The notes: generated from the sequence alone by a model not told the origin. A stretch of DNA of 64,000 nucleotides from Mycobacterium gallinarum (GCF_010726765.1 NZ_AP022601.1:2790001-2854000); one strand, 5' to 3'. Shown: positions 11,056 to 22,529, counted from the stretch's first letter. Program-made: numbers and translations.

Positions 11056-12987
11056 CTAGTCGTTGTCCCCGGAGCCCGGAGCCGTCTTGGAGACCTGAAC
11101 CAGGAACTCGTAGTTGTTCTTGGTCTTGCGCAGCTGGCTCATCAGCAAGTCGATGGCCTGGTGCGGGTCGAGGCCCGAGAGCACGCGGCGCAGCTTGTGC
11201 ACGATCGCGAACTCGTCAGCCGAGAGCAGCAGCTCGTCCTTACGGGTGCCCGACGGGTTGACGTCGACTGCCGGGAACACGCGTCGCTCGGCGATCTTGC
11301 GGTCCAGCTTGAGCTCGGCGTTTCCGGTGCCCTTGAACTCCTCGAAGATCACGGTGTCACCGGTCGAACCGGTCTCCACCATGGCGGTGGCGATGATCGT
11401 GAGAGAACCACCGAACTCGATGTTGCGGGCCGCGCCGAGGAACCGCTTGGGCGGATACAGCGCGGTCGAGTCGACACCACCGGACAGGATCCGGCCCGAG
11501 GCCGGCGACGCGTTGTTGTAGGCGCGGCCCAGTCGGGTGATCGAGTCGAGCAGCACGACGACATCCTTGCCCTGCTCGACGAGTCGCTTGGCGCGCTCGA
11601 TGGCGAGCTCGGCAGCCTGAGTGTGGTCTGACGGCGGGCGGTCGAAGGTCGAGGCGATGACCTCACCCTTGACCGAACGCTGCATGTCGGTGACCTCTTC
11701 CGGACGCTCGTCGACGAGCACGACCATCAGGTGGCATTCCGGATTGTTCTTGGTGATCGCGTTCGCGATGTCCTGCATGATCGTGGTCTTACCGGCCTTG
11801 GGCGGAGACACGATCAGAGCACGCTGCCCCTTGCCGATCGGCATGATCAGGTCGATCAGACGGGTCGTCAGCTTCTCCGATGTCGTCTCCAGGCGCAGCC
11901 GCTGGTTCGGGTACAGCGGGGTCAGCTTGGTGAACTCGTCGCGATTCTTGGCGTCCTCAACGGGTCCACCGTTGACCGTGTCCAACCGCACGAGCGGATT
12001 GAACTTCTGCCGCGGATTCTGACCGCCACCTTCGCCCTCCTTGGGGACGCGGACGGCGCCGGTCACCGCGTCGCCGCGGCGCAGACCGTTCTTGCGAACC
12101 ATGTTCATGGACACGTACACGTCGTTGGGGCCGGCCAGGTAGCCCGAGGTGCGGACGAACGCGTAGTTGTCGAGCACGTCGAGGATGCCGGCAACCGGTT
12201 GTACGACATCGTCCTCGCGCAACTCGGTGTCGCGGTCTCCCCCGCCGCCACCTTCACCGCCACGCTCACGGCGCCTGCGGTCACGGAACCGGCGACCCCG
12301 GCGACCCCCGCGGCCCTCGCCGTCGTCGTCATTGTTCTGGTTGTTCTGATTGTTCTGGTTGTTGCGGTTCTGCTGGCCGCCCTGCTGGTCGCCGCCATCG
12401 GACTTGTCGCCGTCAGACCTACCGCTGTCGGACTTGTCGCTTTCGGACTTGTCGCGCTGTTTGGCGGGCTGCTCGTCGGCATCGGGCTTCGCATCCTGAC
12501 GGCCCTGTGCGGACTGGTCGGAGCCGCTGGGGGCACCCGATCCGCGGGAGGCCCCGCGACGCTCACGGCGTGGGCGCTGTTGCTCGGTCTGCTCGCCGGA
12601 CTCCGTCGTCGTCTCAGAAGCGGTCGCCGACTCGGCGGCGGGCTCTGCCGGGGCGGCGTCGGCGGCCTTGGGGGTCGTGCCGTTGGATTCGCCGCGACGC
12701 TCACGGATGGCGGCGACCAAGTCGCTCTTGCGCATTCCGGAGGCGCCCTCGACGCCGATCTGCTTGGCCAGTGCCCGCAGTTCGGGCAGCACCATCGTCG
12801 ATAGTGAGCCTGCACGGTTGCCGGACGCTACGTCTTTTTCTTGGCTGGCGGTCGGTGCGGTTTCCGCGGTGGGCGTGCTGTTGGACGCTTCCTCGGCCGC
12901 GGGAGTCGAGATGTCTGAATTCACGGGGCTCGGCAGCTGGTCGTTATCGCTGTTACCGCCAGCCGTGATCAGGTCCGTTTCGGTCAC
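11056..12987 (-). CDS. rho: Transcription termination factor Rho
   Basis: This 643-residue hexameric RNA helicase ends transcripts. The N-terminal Rho-N helix bundle spans roughly residues 60-95. A long disordered insertion (about 100-250) is rich in Glu, Asp, Gln, Asn and Arg, with NQNN repeats followed by an Arg-Gly tract. The RNA-binding cold-shock domain starts near residue 260 (VVQPVAGILDVLDNYAFVR). The P-loop is SPPKAGKTT, with catalytic and arginine-finger motifs downstream. Insertions of this type are known in actinobacterial Rho and add RNA affinity. The start is GTG at 12985-12987 behind AAAGGAAA. Confidence 0.97.
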   Translation of the reverse strand: MTETDLITAGGNSDNDQLPSPVNSDISTPAAEEASNSTPTAETAPTASQEKDVASGNRAGSLSTMVLPELRALAKQIGVEGASGMRKSDLVAAIRERRGESNGTTPKAADAAPAEPAAESATASETTTESGEQTEQQRPRRERRGASRGSGAPSGSDQSAQGRQDAKPDADEQPAKQRDKSESDKSDSGRSDGDKSDGGDQQGGQQNRNNQNNQNNQNNDDDGEGRGGRRGRRFRDRRRRERGGEGGGGGDRDTELREDDVVQPVAGILDVLDNYAFVRTSGYLAGPNDVYVSMNMVRKNGLRRGDAVTGAVRVPKEGEGGGQNPRQKFNPLVRLDTVNGGPVEDAKNRDEFTKLTPLYPNQRLRLETTSEKLTTRLIDLIMPIGKGQRALIVSPPKAGKTTIMQDIANAITKNNPECHLMVVLVDERPEEVTDMQRSVKGEVIASTFDRPPSDHTQAAELAIERAKRLVEQGKDVVVLLDSITRLGRAYNNASPASGRILSGGVDSTALYPPKRFLGAARNIEFGGSLTIIATAMVETGSTGDTVIFEEFKGTGNAELKLDRKIAERRVFPAVDVNPSGTRKDELLLSADEFAIVHKLRRVLSGLDPHQAIDLLMSQLRKTKNNYEFLVQVSKTAPGSGDND

Positions 12988-13097
12988 GGATTTCCTTTCT
13001 TTCCCTCGCTGATCAAGTCATGCGGGGGTTCGTGCGATCAGCTAATCCGCTGAACGCGGGGGTCCCACCATTGCCTCTGCGACAGTGATCGCCGGGA

Positions 13098-13116
13098 TTC
13101 GCCGCAAAACGGCGAA
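13098..13116 (-). promoter_or_regulatory. Hairpin in the rho leader
   Basis: A perfect 7-bp stem (TTCGCCG with CGGCGAA) closes a 5-base loop, about 110 bases before the rho start. It lies inside the leader predicted from the promoter at 13206-13234. The interval 12988-13286 holds no gene. Rho levels are autoregulated in other bacteria, so a structured leader is plausible, but no mechanism is visible here. Confidence 0.4.
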
Positions 13117-13205
13117 CCGTCAGTCCACGAGATGAGCACTTGAAAGAAGAGTGGTCGTCCTAGTGTCGACGCAGGCAGAGACGCTGCAATTGCTGGACGA
13201 GAGCG

Positions 13206-13234
13206 AGAATAACCCGCTTCCGTGCTGGAAGCAA
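13206..13234 (-). promoter_or_regulatory. rho: Predicted rho promoter
   Basis: On the minus strand, TTGCTT (13234-13229) and TATTCT (13211-13206) are separated by exactly 17 bases, a good match to a housekeeping sigma factor promoter. Transcription would begin near 13199, leaving about 210 bases of untranslated leader. It lies between the thrB stop and rho, so rho has its own promoter. Confidence 0.6.
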
Positions 13235-13286
13235 GAAAGACACTGGTTCGGATGTGACTCCTGTTGTCGGTGCGACCCAGCACAGA

Positions 13287-15354
<2,068 letters not shown>

Positions 15355-15358
<4 letters not shown>

Positions 15359-16680
15359 TCGCTGGTTCCTTCCAGTCGAAGCACGCTGTTGATGCCCTCC
15401 ACGACATCGAGGTCGGCCAGCGCCTCGACGGTTTCGGAAAGTGCGGCGTCGGTCGCCTGGTGGGTGACGACGACGATGCGCGCGCCGCACCGTTGGCCTT
15501 CTGGGTCGACCATGCCCTCCTGGCGCACTTCGGCGATGCTGACCTCACGCTTACCGAATTCGGCTGCCACAGCTGACAACACACCGGGACGGTCGGCGAC
15601 GTTCATGCTCACGTAGTACCGGGTGGGGATGAAGCCGATGGGCGAGATCGGCAGCTTGGCGTACTTGGACTCCCGCGGGCCTCGGCCACCCTGCACTCGG
15701 TTTCGCGCGGCCATCACCAGATCACCCATCACCGCGGAGGCGGTCGGGGCTCCACCGGCACCCTGGCCGTAGAACATCAGCCGTCCCGCGGCCTCGGCCT
15801 CGACGACGACCGCGTTGAAGGCGCCGTTGACCGAGGCGAGGGGGTGGGTCAGTGGCACCAGCGCCGGGTAGACGCGGGCCGAAACCCGCTGCTGCCCTTC
15901 GTCTGTGGTGAGCCGCTCGCAGATCGCGAGCAACTTGATCGTGCAGCCGAGTGCGCGCGCCGAGACGAAGTCGGCCGAGGTGACCTTCGTAATGCCCTCG
16001 CGGTACACGTCTTCGGCGGTTACACGGGTGTGGAAGGCGATCGAGGCGAGGATCGCAGCCTTGGCGGCGGCGTCATATCCCTCGACGTCGGCGGTCGGAT
16101 CCGCCTCGGCGTAGCCGAGCGCGCTCGCATCGGCCAGCGCTGCGGCGTAGTCAGCGCCCGTGCTGTCCATCTCGGAGAGGATGTAGTTCGTGGTGCCGTT
16201 CACGATGCCGGCGACCCGGATCACGGTGTCACCCGCAAGCGATTGGGTCAGCGGACGGATGACGGGGATAGCACCGGCCACGGCCGCCTCGAAATACAAG
16301 TCGACGTGGGCGTGTTCGGCCGCCTGGGCCAATTCGCCGGTGGATACGGCCATCAGCGCCTTGTTGGCGGTGACGACGGACTTGCCCTGCTCGAGAGCGG
16401 ACAGGATGGCCTTGCGCGCGGGTTCGACCGGCCCCATCAGCTCGACGACGATGTCGACGTCGTCTCGCGACACGAGTTCGTCGATGTTGTCGGTCAGCAT
16501 GTCGACTGGGACGCCTCGGTCGTCGGCGACGCGGCGCACTCCGATACCACGCAGCACCAAGGGGGCACCGATGCGGGCCGCGAGGTCCTGCGCACTCTCC
16601 TCGATGATGCGTACGACCTGGCTACCCACGTTGCCGTAACCCAGGACCGCTACGCCGATGGGCTTTTCCTCGGTGCTCAT
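15355..16680 (-). CDS. hom: Homoserine dehydrogenase
   Basis: This 441-residue enzyme reduces aspartate semialdehyde to homoserine, the branch point for threonine, methionine and isoleucine. The NAD(P) site is [10 protein letters not shown] near residues 13-22. The catalytic domain carries [11 protein letters not shown] and [21 protein letters not shown]-terminal ACT domain (from about residue 355, [18 protein letters not shown]) suggests threonine feedback. This is the long, regulated form, called thrA in M. tuberculosis. It starts 4 bases after lysA. Confidence 0.97.
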
Positions 16681-16684
16681 GTGC

Positions 16685-18103
16685 TTACCCCACTTCCAGA
16701 CTGAGTAGATCGTCGACCGTTTCCCGGCGCAGAATCAGGCGGGCTTGCCCGTCGCGCACGGCCACGACCGCCGGGCGACCGATGAGGTTGTAACGGCTTG
16801 ACATCGAATAGCAGTAGGCACCGGTGGCTGCGACGCCGAGCAGATCGCCCGGCCTGATGTCGTCAGGCACCCAGGTGTCGCGCACGACGATATCGCCACT
16901 CTCGCAATGCTTTCCGACCACCCGACCCAGTATCGATGAACCTTCACTGGCGCGTGAGATCAGGCGGACGTCATATTCTGCGCCATACAACGAGGTACGG
17001 ATGTTGTCGCTCATGCCGCCGTCGACGCTGACGTAGCGGCGGTACCGGTCGGTTGCGACCGCCACATCTTTGACGGTGCCGACCTGATAGAGCGTGATGG
17101 TGCCGGGGCCTGCGATCGCGCGACCGGGCTCGACGACCAGTTGGGGGGTGGGCAGCCCGACCGCCGCCGACTCCTCGCGGACGATCGCGCTCAGCTTGGC
17201 GGCTAGGTCGGCGACCGGCGGCGGATCATCCTGTGGCAGATAGGAAATGCCCAGTCCCCCACCGAGGTCGACGATCGACATCTGCGACGTCTTCTCGACG
17301 CCGAACTCGGCGACGACGTCGCGCAGCAGGCCGATGACGCGATGCGCGGCAATCTCGAACCCGGCGACATCGAAGATCTGGGATCCGATGTGGCTGTGCA
17401 GGCCCACCAGGCGCAGATGGTCGGTTGCGAATACCCGACGCACGGCGGTCAGGGCCGCGCCACTGGCCAGCGACAGGCCGAACTTCTGGTCTTCGTGCGC
17501 GGTCGAGATGAACTCGTGGGTGTGCGCCTCGACGCCGACGGTGACGCGGACCAGGACATCCTGTACGACTCCCGCCGCTCCGGCGATTTCGTCGAGCCGC
17601 TCGATCTCGACCATCGAGTCGACCACCACGTGCTCGATGCCCGCTTTGACGGCGGCAGTCAGCTCTGCGACCGATTTGTTGTTGCCGTGCAACGCAATCC
17701 GGTCAGCAGGGAAGCCGGCGTGAAGTGCGACGGCCATCTCGCCGCCGGTCGCGACGTCGAGGGACAACCCCTCTTCAGCGATCCAGCGGGCAACCTCTGA
17801 GCACATGAACGCCTTGGCCGCGTAGCGCACGTTCTGTCCGCCGCCGAACGCCGCAGCGATCTCCCGGCATCGCGACCGGAAGTCATCCTCGTCGATCACG
17901 AACGTCGGGGTGCCGAACTGCGCGGCGATGTCGGCGACGGACACTCCGGCGATAGATACCACGCCGTCGTCACCGCGAACCGTGTTGCGCGGCCAGACAT
18001 TCGGCGCGAGTAGCAAGACCTCGGCCGCCGAGAGCGGACGCGGCGGCGCACCACCGTGGTGGACTTCTTCGGCGTGCCGTGGGCCGGCCGGGTGCGCGAT
18101 CAC
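16685..18103 (-). CDS. lysA: Diaminopimelate decarboxylase
   Basis: This 472-residue PLP enzyme makes lysine from meso-diaminopimelate. The PLP lysine is in [15 protein letters not shown], with [20 protein letters not shown] and [10 protein letters not shown] as further family motifs. C-terminal active-site residues lie in CESGDIVV and [12 protein letters not shown]. The GTG at 18101-18103 overlaps the argS stop (GTGA) and gives the family's expected N-terminus; the longer frame reads back into argS and was cut. Confidence 0.96.
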   Translation of the reverse strand: MIAHPAGPRHAEEVHHGGAPPRPLSAAEVLLLAPNVWPRNTVRGDDGVVSIAGVSVADIAAQFGTPTFVIDEDDFRSRCREIAAAFGGGQNVRYAAKAFMCSEVARWIAEEGLSLDVATGGEMAVALHAGFPADRIALHGNNKSVAELTAAVKAGIEHVVVDSMVEIERLDEIAGAAGVVQDVLVRVTVGVEAHTHEFISTAHEDQKFGLSLASGAALTAVRRVFATDHLRLVGLHSHIGSQIFDVAGFEIAAHRVIGLLRDVVAEFGVEKTSQMSIVDLGGGLGISYLPQDDPPPVADLAAKLSAIVREESAAVGLPTPQLVVEPGRAIAGPGTITLYQVGTVKDVAVATDRYRRYVSVDGGMSDNIRTSLYGAEYDVRLISRASEGSSILGRVVGKHCESGDIVVRDTWVPDDIRPGDLLGVAATGAYCYSMSSRYNLIGRPAVVAVRDGQARLILRRETVDDLLSLEVG

Positions 18104-19752
18104 ATCCGCTCCGGAGCGCTGACACCGAGGATGCCCAGACCGTTGGCGATGACTCGGCGTGTGGCATCGCACAGCGCCAGGCGCGCGGAATGCAGATCAT
18201 TCGGCGCTTCATCGCCCTGGGGCAACACGCGGCACGAGTCGTAGAACCGGTGATAGTCACCGGCCAAGTCTTCGAGGTAACGAGAGACGCGGTGCGGTTC
18301 ACGCAGAGTCGCAGCGGTTTTCAGTACTCGGGGGAACTCGCCGAGGTTGCGGATCAGCGCGCCCTCTTTGTCGTGTGTAAGCAGCTCGAGGTGCTCGGTG
18401 CTCGCGGCAAGGCCGAGCTCGGCGGCGTTACGAGCCAGGGCGGAGAGCCGAGCGTGCGCGTACTGCACGTAGTAGACCGGGTTTTCGTTGGATGCCGACG
18501 ACCACAACGCCAGATCGATGTCGATGGGGGTGTCCACCGAGGATCGGATCAGCGAGTACCGGGCGGCGTCAACGCCGATCGCGTCCACGAGGTCGTCGAG
18601 CGTGATCACCGTGCCTGCACGTTTACTCATCCGCACCGGCTGACCGTCGCGGACCAGGTTGACCATCTGGCCGATCAGCACCTCGACCGTGGCGGGATCC
18701 TGACCCAGCGATGACGCGATGGCCTTGAGTCGGGCGATGTAGCCGTGGTGGTCGGCGCCGAGCATGTAGATGCACAGGTCGAACCCGCGCTCGCGCTTGT
18801 CGAGGTAATAGGCGATGTCGGCGGCGACGTAGGCCGGCGCACCGTCGCTCTTGATGACGACGCGGTCCTTGTCGTCGCCGAAGTCGGTGGTGCGCAACCA
18901 GACTGCGCCATCCTTCTGGTACACCTTGCCCGCCTCGCGCAGCTTGGCGATCGCCTGCTCGACGCGCCCCGACGTGTGCATCGAGTCTTCGTGGGTGTAG
19001 ACGTCGAAGTCCGTGCCGAACTCATGCAACGAGGCCTTGATATGGCTGAACATCAGGTCGACCCCGATGGCGCGGAACGTCTCCCGCATTTCGTGGTCGG
19101 GCAAGCTCAGGACGTCGGGTTCTTTGGCGATCACTTGTGCGGCGATGTCTTTGATGTATTCGCCGGCGTAACCGTCCTCGGGCGTCGGCTCACCCTTGGC
19201 CGCCGCGATCAGCGAGTTGGAGAACCGGTCGATCTGGGCGCCGTGGTCGTTGAAGTAGTACTCGCGTAACACGGACGCACCCTGCGTCGAGAGCAGCCGG
19301 CCCAGCGCGTCGCCGACGGCGGCCCAGCGGGTGCCGCCGATGTGGATCGGCCCCGTCGGGTTCGCCGAGACGAACTCCAGATTGATGTTCTGTGCCTTGA
19401 GCTCCTCGGAGTGCCCATAGTCCTCGCCCGCGGCGAGGACGTTGTTGATGATCACGCCCTGGGCGGAGGCGTCGAGACGCAGATTGACGAAGCCGGGCCC
19501 CGCGACGTCGGCGGCGGCGATCCCGTCGGTCTGAGCCAGCGCGGACGCCAACCAGGCGGCCAGCTCGCGCGGGTTCGCGCCGACCTTTTTGCCCAGCTGG
19601 AGGGCTAGATTCGTGGCGTAATCGCCATGCTCGGGGTTACGCGGGCGCTCGACAGTGACCATGTCCGGCAGCGCGGCGCTGTCGAGTCCGTGCTCGGAAA
19701 GCACCGCGGCCGCGGTGGTCTTGAGCAGCTCGGCCAAGTCGGCTGGGGTCAC
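18100..19752 (-). CDS. argS: Arginyl-tRNA synthetase
   Basis: This 550-residue class I synthetase charges tRNA-Arg. An N-terminal Add-1-type domain covers about residues 1-90. The ATP-binding signature is [12 protein letters not shown] and the KMSKS loop is RMSKRAGT. The C-terminal DALR anticodon domain begins near 430. The GTG start at 19750-19752 lies 8 bases after a -10 element, so the mRNA looks leaderless. A tRNA-Arg gene is divergent, 104 bases away. argS leads the lysine/threonine operon, overlapping lysA by four bases. Confidence 0.97.
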   Translation of the reverse strand: MTPADLAELLKTTAAAVLSEHGLDSAALPDMVTVERPRNPEHGDYATNLALQLGKKVGANPRELAAWLASALAQTDGIAAADVAGPGFVNLRLDASAQGVIINNVLAAGEDYGHSEELKAQNINLEFVSANPTGPIHIGGTRWAAVGDALGRLLSTQGASVLREYYFNDHGAQIDRFSNSLIAAAKGEPTPEDGYAGEYIKDIAAQVIAKEPDVLSLPDHEMRETFRAIGVDLMFSHIKASLHEFGTDFDVYTHEDSMHTSGRVEQAIAKLREAGKVYQKDGAVWLRTTDFGDDKDRVVIKSDGAPAYVAADIAYYLDKRERGFDLCIYMLGADHHGYIARLKAIASSLGQDPATVEVLIGQMVNLVRDGQPVRMSKRAGTVITLDDLVDAIGVDAARYSLIRSSVDTPIDIDLALWSSASNENPVYYVQYAHARLSALARNAAELGLAASTEHLELLTHDKEGALIRNLGEFPRVLKTAATLREPHRVSRYLEDLAGDYHRFYDSCRVLPQGDEAPNDLHSARLALCDATRRVIANGLGILGVSAPERM

Positions 19753-19760
19753 GAGGGTCC

Positions 19761-19766
19761 ATCCTA
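19761..19766 (-). promoter_or_regulatory. argS: -10 element of argS (leaderless)
   Basis: The minus strand reads TAGGAT, then 8 bases, then the GTG start codon. With the usual spacing, transcription would begin at or one base before the start codon, so no ribosome site is available. This favours the GTG at 19752 as the true start. Confidence 0.55.
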
Positions 19767-19816
19767 TGGTCTGACGTGGTCAGGCCCCGAATCGGTTTCC
19801 GGTCATTTCGATGCGT

Positions 19817-19822
19817 TAGGCT
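19817..19822 (+). promoter_or_regulatory. Candidate -10 element of tRNA-Arg
   Basis: TAGGCT fits TANNNT and lies 34 bases before the tRNA. A weak -35-like GGTTTC sits 17 bases upstream. Transcription would start near 19829. Confidence 0.4.
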
Positions 19823-19856
19823 GTCGACGCCCATTGGCGCAGGTTCAAACCCGTGC

Positions 19857-19932
19857 GCCCCCGTAGCTCAGGGGATAGAGCGTCTGCCTCCGGAGCAGAA
19901 GGCCGCAGGTTCGAATCCTGCCGGGGGCACCA
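19857..19932 (+). tRNA. tRNA-Arg (CCG anticodon)
   Basis: A full cloverleaf can be drawn. The acceptor stem is GCCCCCG with CGGGGGC and discriminator A. The D arm is GCTC/GAGC. The anticodon stem is TCTGC/GCAGA around the loop CTCCGGA. The T arm is GCAGG/CCTGC around TTCGAAT. The anticodon CCG reads CGG, an arginine codon. The CCA end is encoded (19930-19932). The sequence that follows is irregular and gene-poor, as often seen behind tRNA genes used for integration, but no integrase or repeated tRNA end was seen. Confidence 0.97.
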
Positions 19933-20376
19933 TCTGACCAGCACAGATACGTGCACACCCGAGACTCCTTGGTGTCGCCAACCACCACTGATCCGTGCAT
20001 CGGCTAACCGATGAACGGCACCTGACAGCCTGGCAGCCCGCTAGTGGGTCCGGTCTTTCGGCCGGCCCTCACCTCTCAACGGCGGGCCGAACATGTGGAA
20101 GGTCTGCCATATCTATCGCCAGGTCGCGGTTTATCTTCGCCGCGGCGGGTGCCGGTACGTAGGCTGGTGCCTCCGCACCTTCATCGTCACTCTCGTTTCC
20201 GAGCCCTGCGAGGCTGGCCGCTCGTCAGCCGGCGAGGCCGTCGCCCACCGGGGGTGTCCTGCGGCCTCGGAGACCGATACTCCGAATCTTTCTCTGGTCT
20301 GCTCGCCCCACCTGTGCCCGAATCATCTTCCGTGTCAATGTCTTTGGCGCTGGTTTGGCGGTCGAGCGGCTTCGGT

Positions 20377-20568
20377 CTATTGGGAGGGGCTATTGGCCAC
20401 ACCACCGACACCAGTGGTCTTATCGTCTGGGTCGCTGATGGGCGGGTTGGCATCAGGGTCAACGGTGCCGGCCGGGCGGTCCGCGTCCTTGATGGGTTCG
20501 TCTGATCCGGTGTTGTGTGTGCCTGGCCCGCCATCCACTTGCTGGGACTCTGTTTCCGGGTTGGTCAT
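20377..20568 (-). CDS. Small hydrophilic protein of unknown function
   Basis: This 63-residue, acidic, Pro/Asp/Gly-rich protein starts at the ATG at 20566-20568 after a purine-rich GAAGGAAGAAGC ribosome site. It reads like a disordered peptide (PDANPPISDPDD and similar) with no membrane segment, signal or cysteine. Small proteins of this composition occur in other mycobacteria, by memory only. The frame is preferred over an overlapping 115-residue minus-strand frame (20187-20534), which is Arg/Pro-rich and lacks a ribosome site. No function can be assigned. The interval 19933-20376 holds nothing else recognisable. Confidence 0.55.
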   Translation of the reverse strand: MTNPETESQQVDGGPGTHNTGSDEPIKDADRPAGTVDPDANPPISDPDDKTTGVGGVANSPSQ

Positions 20569-20648
20569 GTTTTGCTTCTTCCTTCGAGGCGGCGGTGTGA
20601 CGCCGCTCACATCCGGATACCCTGGCCCTCCCACTCGAAACGGCGGTC

Positions 20649-20804
20649 CTATGGACGGCGCTTCAACTCCAGCGATTCTTGCGGTTGAGCTGCAGCCTCA
20701 TCTTTTGCGCTACTGAGAACACTGCCGATGCTTTCGAGTGGCGGGCCAAACCTGTCCAATGCGCCCCGCACCCGGGTCGGGCGCTGCTCCAACTTCCGAA
20801 CCAT
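20649..20804 (-). CDS. Very small basic protein of unknown function
   Basis: A 51-codon frame starts at the ATG at 20802-20804, with a good ribosome site (AGGAAGGTGG) just upstream. The peptide begins MVRKLEQRPTRVRGALDRFG and ends with SLELKRRP before a TAG. It is amphipathic and charged, without a signal peptide. It lies 80 bases upstream of the 63-residue gene on the same strand, so the two may be co-transcribed. Support is the ribosome site and codon pattern only. Confidence 0.4.
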   Translation of the reverse strand: MVRKLEQRPTRVRGALDRFGPPLESIGSVLSSAKDEAAAQPQESLELKRRP

Positions 20805-21230
20805 GTTCCACCTTCCTGAGCCGAGAGATTGAGAAGTACGTGCTGAGTCGACCCTCCCGGCTTGGGCTTGGAGCTTCCTAAAGGACTCGGCGCCCGCCGA
20901 TAGCGTCCCAGCTCATGAGCAACGCAGCACCGTGGGCCATCGTGTCGAGCTAAAAATGACCAATAGTTGCAGGGAATCAGCTCGGTACTGATCAGGTATC
21001 CGATGATAGTCGCGAATCGTCATCTTGCGACGAGCGGTGTCGGCCTGATGGTGTTGAGCCCCAACGGGTTTACAGTCCAAATACCGCTTCGGCGACGGCG
21101 GAACCCCGAACCGTCCAGCCGGCATGACCAGGCGTGCCCGGGTACCCTCGGGCCTCGATCGCCAAGCATATTTTGGGACTTGGCTTTTCACCCATCTGAT
21201 CGCCGTCTGCCCTAAGAGCTCGTGCGGCCG
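20805..21230. other. Gene-poor interval
   Basis: No frame in this 426-base stretch shows family similarity, a good ribosome site or coding-like composition. The base composition looks less G+C-rich than the flanks, with short A/T runs such as TAAAAATGACCAATAG near 20950. It may hold the promoter for the two small minus-strand genes. The stretch looks like residue of an older insertion or deletion. Confidence 0.4.
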
Positions 21231-21470
21231 TCAGCTCCCCGCATATGACCAGATGGACACCCAATCGACCAACAGATTGCCGCGGTTGGTCCCGGTCCCT
21301 TCCGTCTCGGTCTGTAGGTGCCAGCGCATCGGCTTCGTCGGGACGTACCGCGTTGTGTCGAGCACCACGGCGTCATCGATCAGAAGCCTGACCCGGCCGG
21401 GGGCCCATTCGATGGTGTAGACATGCCAGTGGTTGAACGTCGTGGTCGACGGCCGATGGCGGATGCAGGT
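21231..21470 (-). pseudogene. Remnant of a glycoside hydrolase family 16 (beta-glucanase-like) gene
   Basis: The minus strand encodes a 79-residue tail that reads like the C-terminus of GH16 endoglucanases. It has FNHWHVYTIEWAPGRVRLLI, a following DD-A-VVLDTTRYVPTKPMRWHLQTET, then NRGNLLVDWVSIWSYAG and a stop. The frame is closed upstream by a TGA at 21471-21473. No catalytic ExDxxE motif precedes it in any frame, so most of the enzyme is missing or shifted. Only the last strands of the jelly roll survive. It is called a pseudogene because it lacks a start, an export signal and the active site. Confidence 0.7.
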
Positions 21471-21554
21471 TCACCGGAGGGACGGGTCAATGCGACACCG
21501 GGATAAAGACCCTGGAGCACAACATGTTTCACCATCAACGCCGTGACTCTGGGC

Positions 21555-22187
21555 CTACGACCACTCCGCGAGCACGCGCATCTTGGCTGCCTTAACGGCC
21601 GCATCCCGACGCAGACGCTTGAGTTCCGGCGCAAACCTGTTGCGCTCGTTGTCCTGAAAGTTCAGCGGGAGATCCAGCGCGTTGATCAGCTTTGGTTCCA
21701 GGTACCACGGCTCCGGGTGCAGTACCCACGACACCGCGGCGTTCTCGGCCATCCACTGGGTCAGGACCGCTTCGCCGCCCGCGAAGGTCTGTCGCTTCCC
21801 CGAACCGATCCGGCGCAGCGCGAAGCCGAGTCGGTCGCCGAGCAGAACCCCGAGCGATTTGCGCAGGGTGGAACCGTCTGCGCTCGCATTGCCGGCTCCG
21901 AAGTGATACCGGATGCGTTTGCGAAGATCCTGCTGGTTCTGCTGCTTGCTTCCGGCCCGGGGTGGGCCGGGGCTGATTCCGACATAGAGCAGCGCCCAGC
22001 CGTCGCGTTGTTCGCACCCCGAAATATCGATGTCACCGGGGATATCGCGAAACCACCAGCCGTGGGCACCCGATTCGCTGGGCACCGGACATGGATCGGC
22101 GAATACTTCGTCACGCGTATATCGCTGAGCCGCAACGAAGTTCGCGACAGCGTTTGCGGCCCGCTTCGCGGCCATCGACTCAGCCAT
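21555..22187 (-). CDS. GIY-YIG nuclease-like protein
   Basis: This 210-residue protein resembles a GIY-YIG family found in actinobacteria. GWALLYVGISP (about residues 65-75) is the YIG half, followed by LRKRIRYHFGAGNASADGST with the conserved arginine, and LEPKLINALDLPLNFQDN with a conserved glutamate and asparagine. The first half of the classical motif is weak. The ATG at 22185-22187 lies 7 bases after a TACGCT -10 element, so the mRNA looks leaderless. It is isolated in the accessory strip next to the GH16 remnant. A real nuclease role is inferred from fold only. Confidence 0.75.
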   Translation of the reverse strand: MAESMAAKRAANAVANFVAAQRYTRDEVFADPCPVPSESGAHGWWFRDIPGDIDISGCEQRDGWALLYVGISPGPPRAGSKQQNQQDLRKRIRYHFGAGNASADGSTLRKSLGVLLGDRLGFALRRIGSGKRQTFAGGEAVLTQWMAENAAVSWVLHPEPWYLEPKLINALDLPLNFQDNERNRFAPELKRLRRDAAVKAAKMRVLAEWS

Positions 22188-22529
22188 ATACGTCAGCGTA
22201 GCCCCCGGCGAGCGTTCACCCGCCCCACTTGTTCAGCCGGCGTGCTCGAAACCTCCATGTAGGTGCCCGGTGGGTTGTCGCGTCCGGCACGGTCATCGCG
22301 ATGCTGTTGAGCACCCAGCCGGCGCCGGGTGTGGCCCCCGGCAGACTCCGCGCTCGGCCTACCTGCCACTTCATCGACGATTGATGATATTGACCCTGGC
22401 CCGGCGGGAGGGAAGCTCGATCTTGTGCTGTCTTTGCACTCGCTGTCCCATTTTTGGGTTTAATCTCCCGGTAGAGGGCCAAATTACGGTAGCTGTCCCG
22501 CACCCGACATTTTTGCTAGCGTCGTCTGC
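22188..22529. other. Intergenic region between two leaderless divergent genes
   Basis: This stretch carries the predicted -10 elements for the GIY-YIG gene (22195-22200, minus, TACGCT) and for the small Cys/His protein (22517-22522, plus, TAGCGT). A 95-codon minus-strand frame (22216-22503) has no ribosome site, odd composition and no recognisable motif, so it was not called. About 22440-22515 is relatively A/T-rich. Confidence 0.4.
22517..22522 (+). promoter_or_regulatory. -10 element before the small Cys/His protein
   Basis: TAGCGT is followed by 7 bases and then the GTG at 22530, the geometry of a leaderless transcript. Confidence 0.5.

Noticed and set aside
13038..13283. Short frames in the rho leader
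   Set aside because: They fall on the predicted promoter and leader, lack ribosome sites and show no motif.
20187..20534. 115-codon minus-strand frame overlapping the 63-codon gene
   Set aside because: Arg/Pro-rich, no ribosome site; the overlapping 63-codon frame has both a good ribosome site and more protein-like composition. A frameshifted relationship between the two cannot be excluded.
20093..20716. 207-codon plus-strand frame rich in Cys, Pro and Ser
   Set aside because: It lies antisense to the two small minus-strand genes, has no ribosome site, and its composition is typical of a non-coding frame in high-G+C DNA.
22216..22503. 95-codon minus-strand frame
   Set aside because: No ribosome site or -10 element near its start and no recognisable motif.
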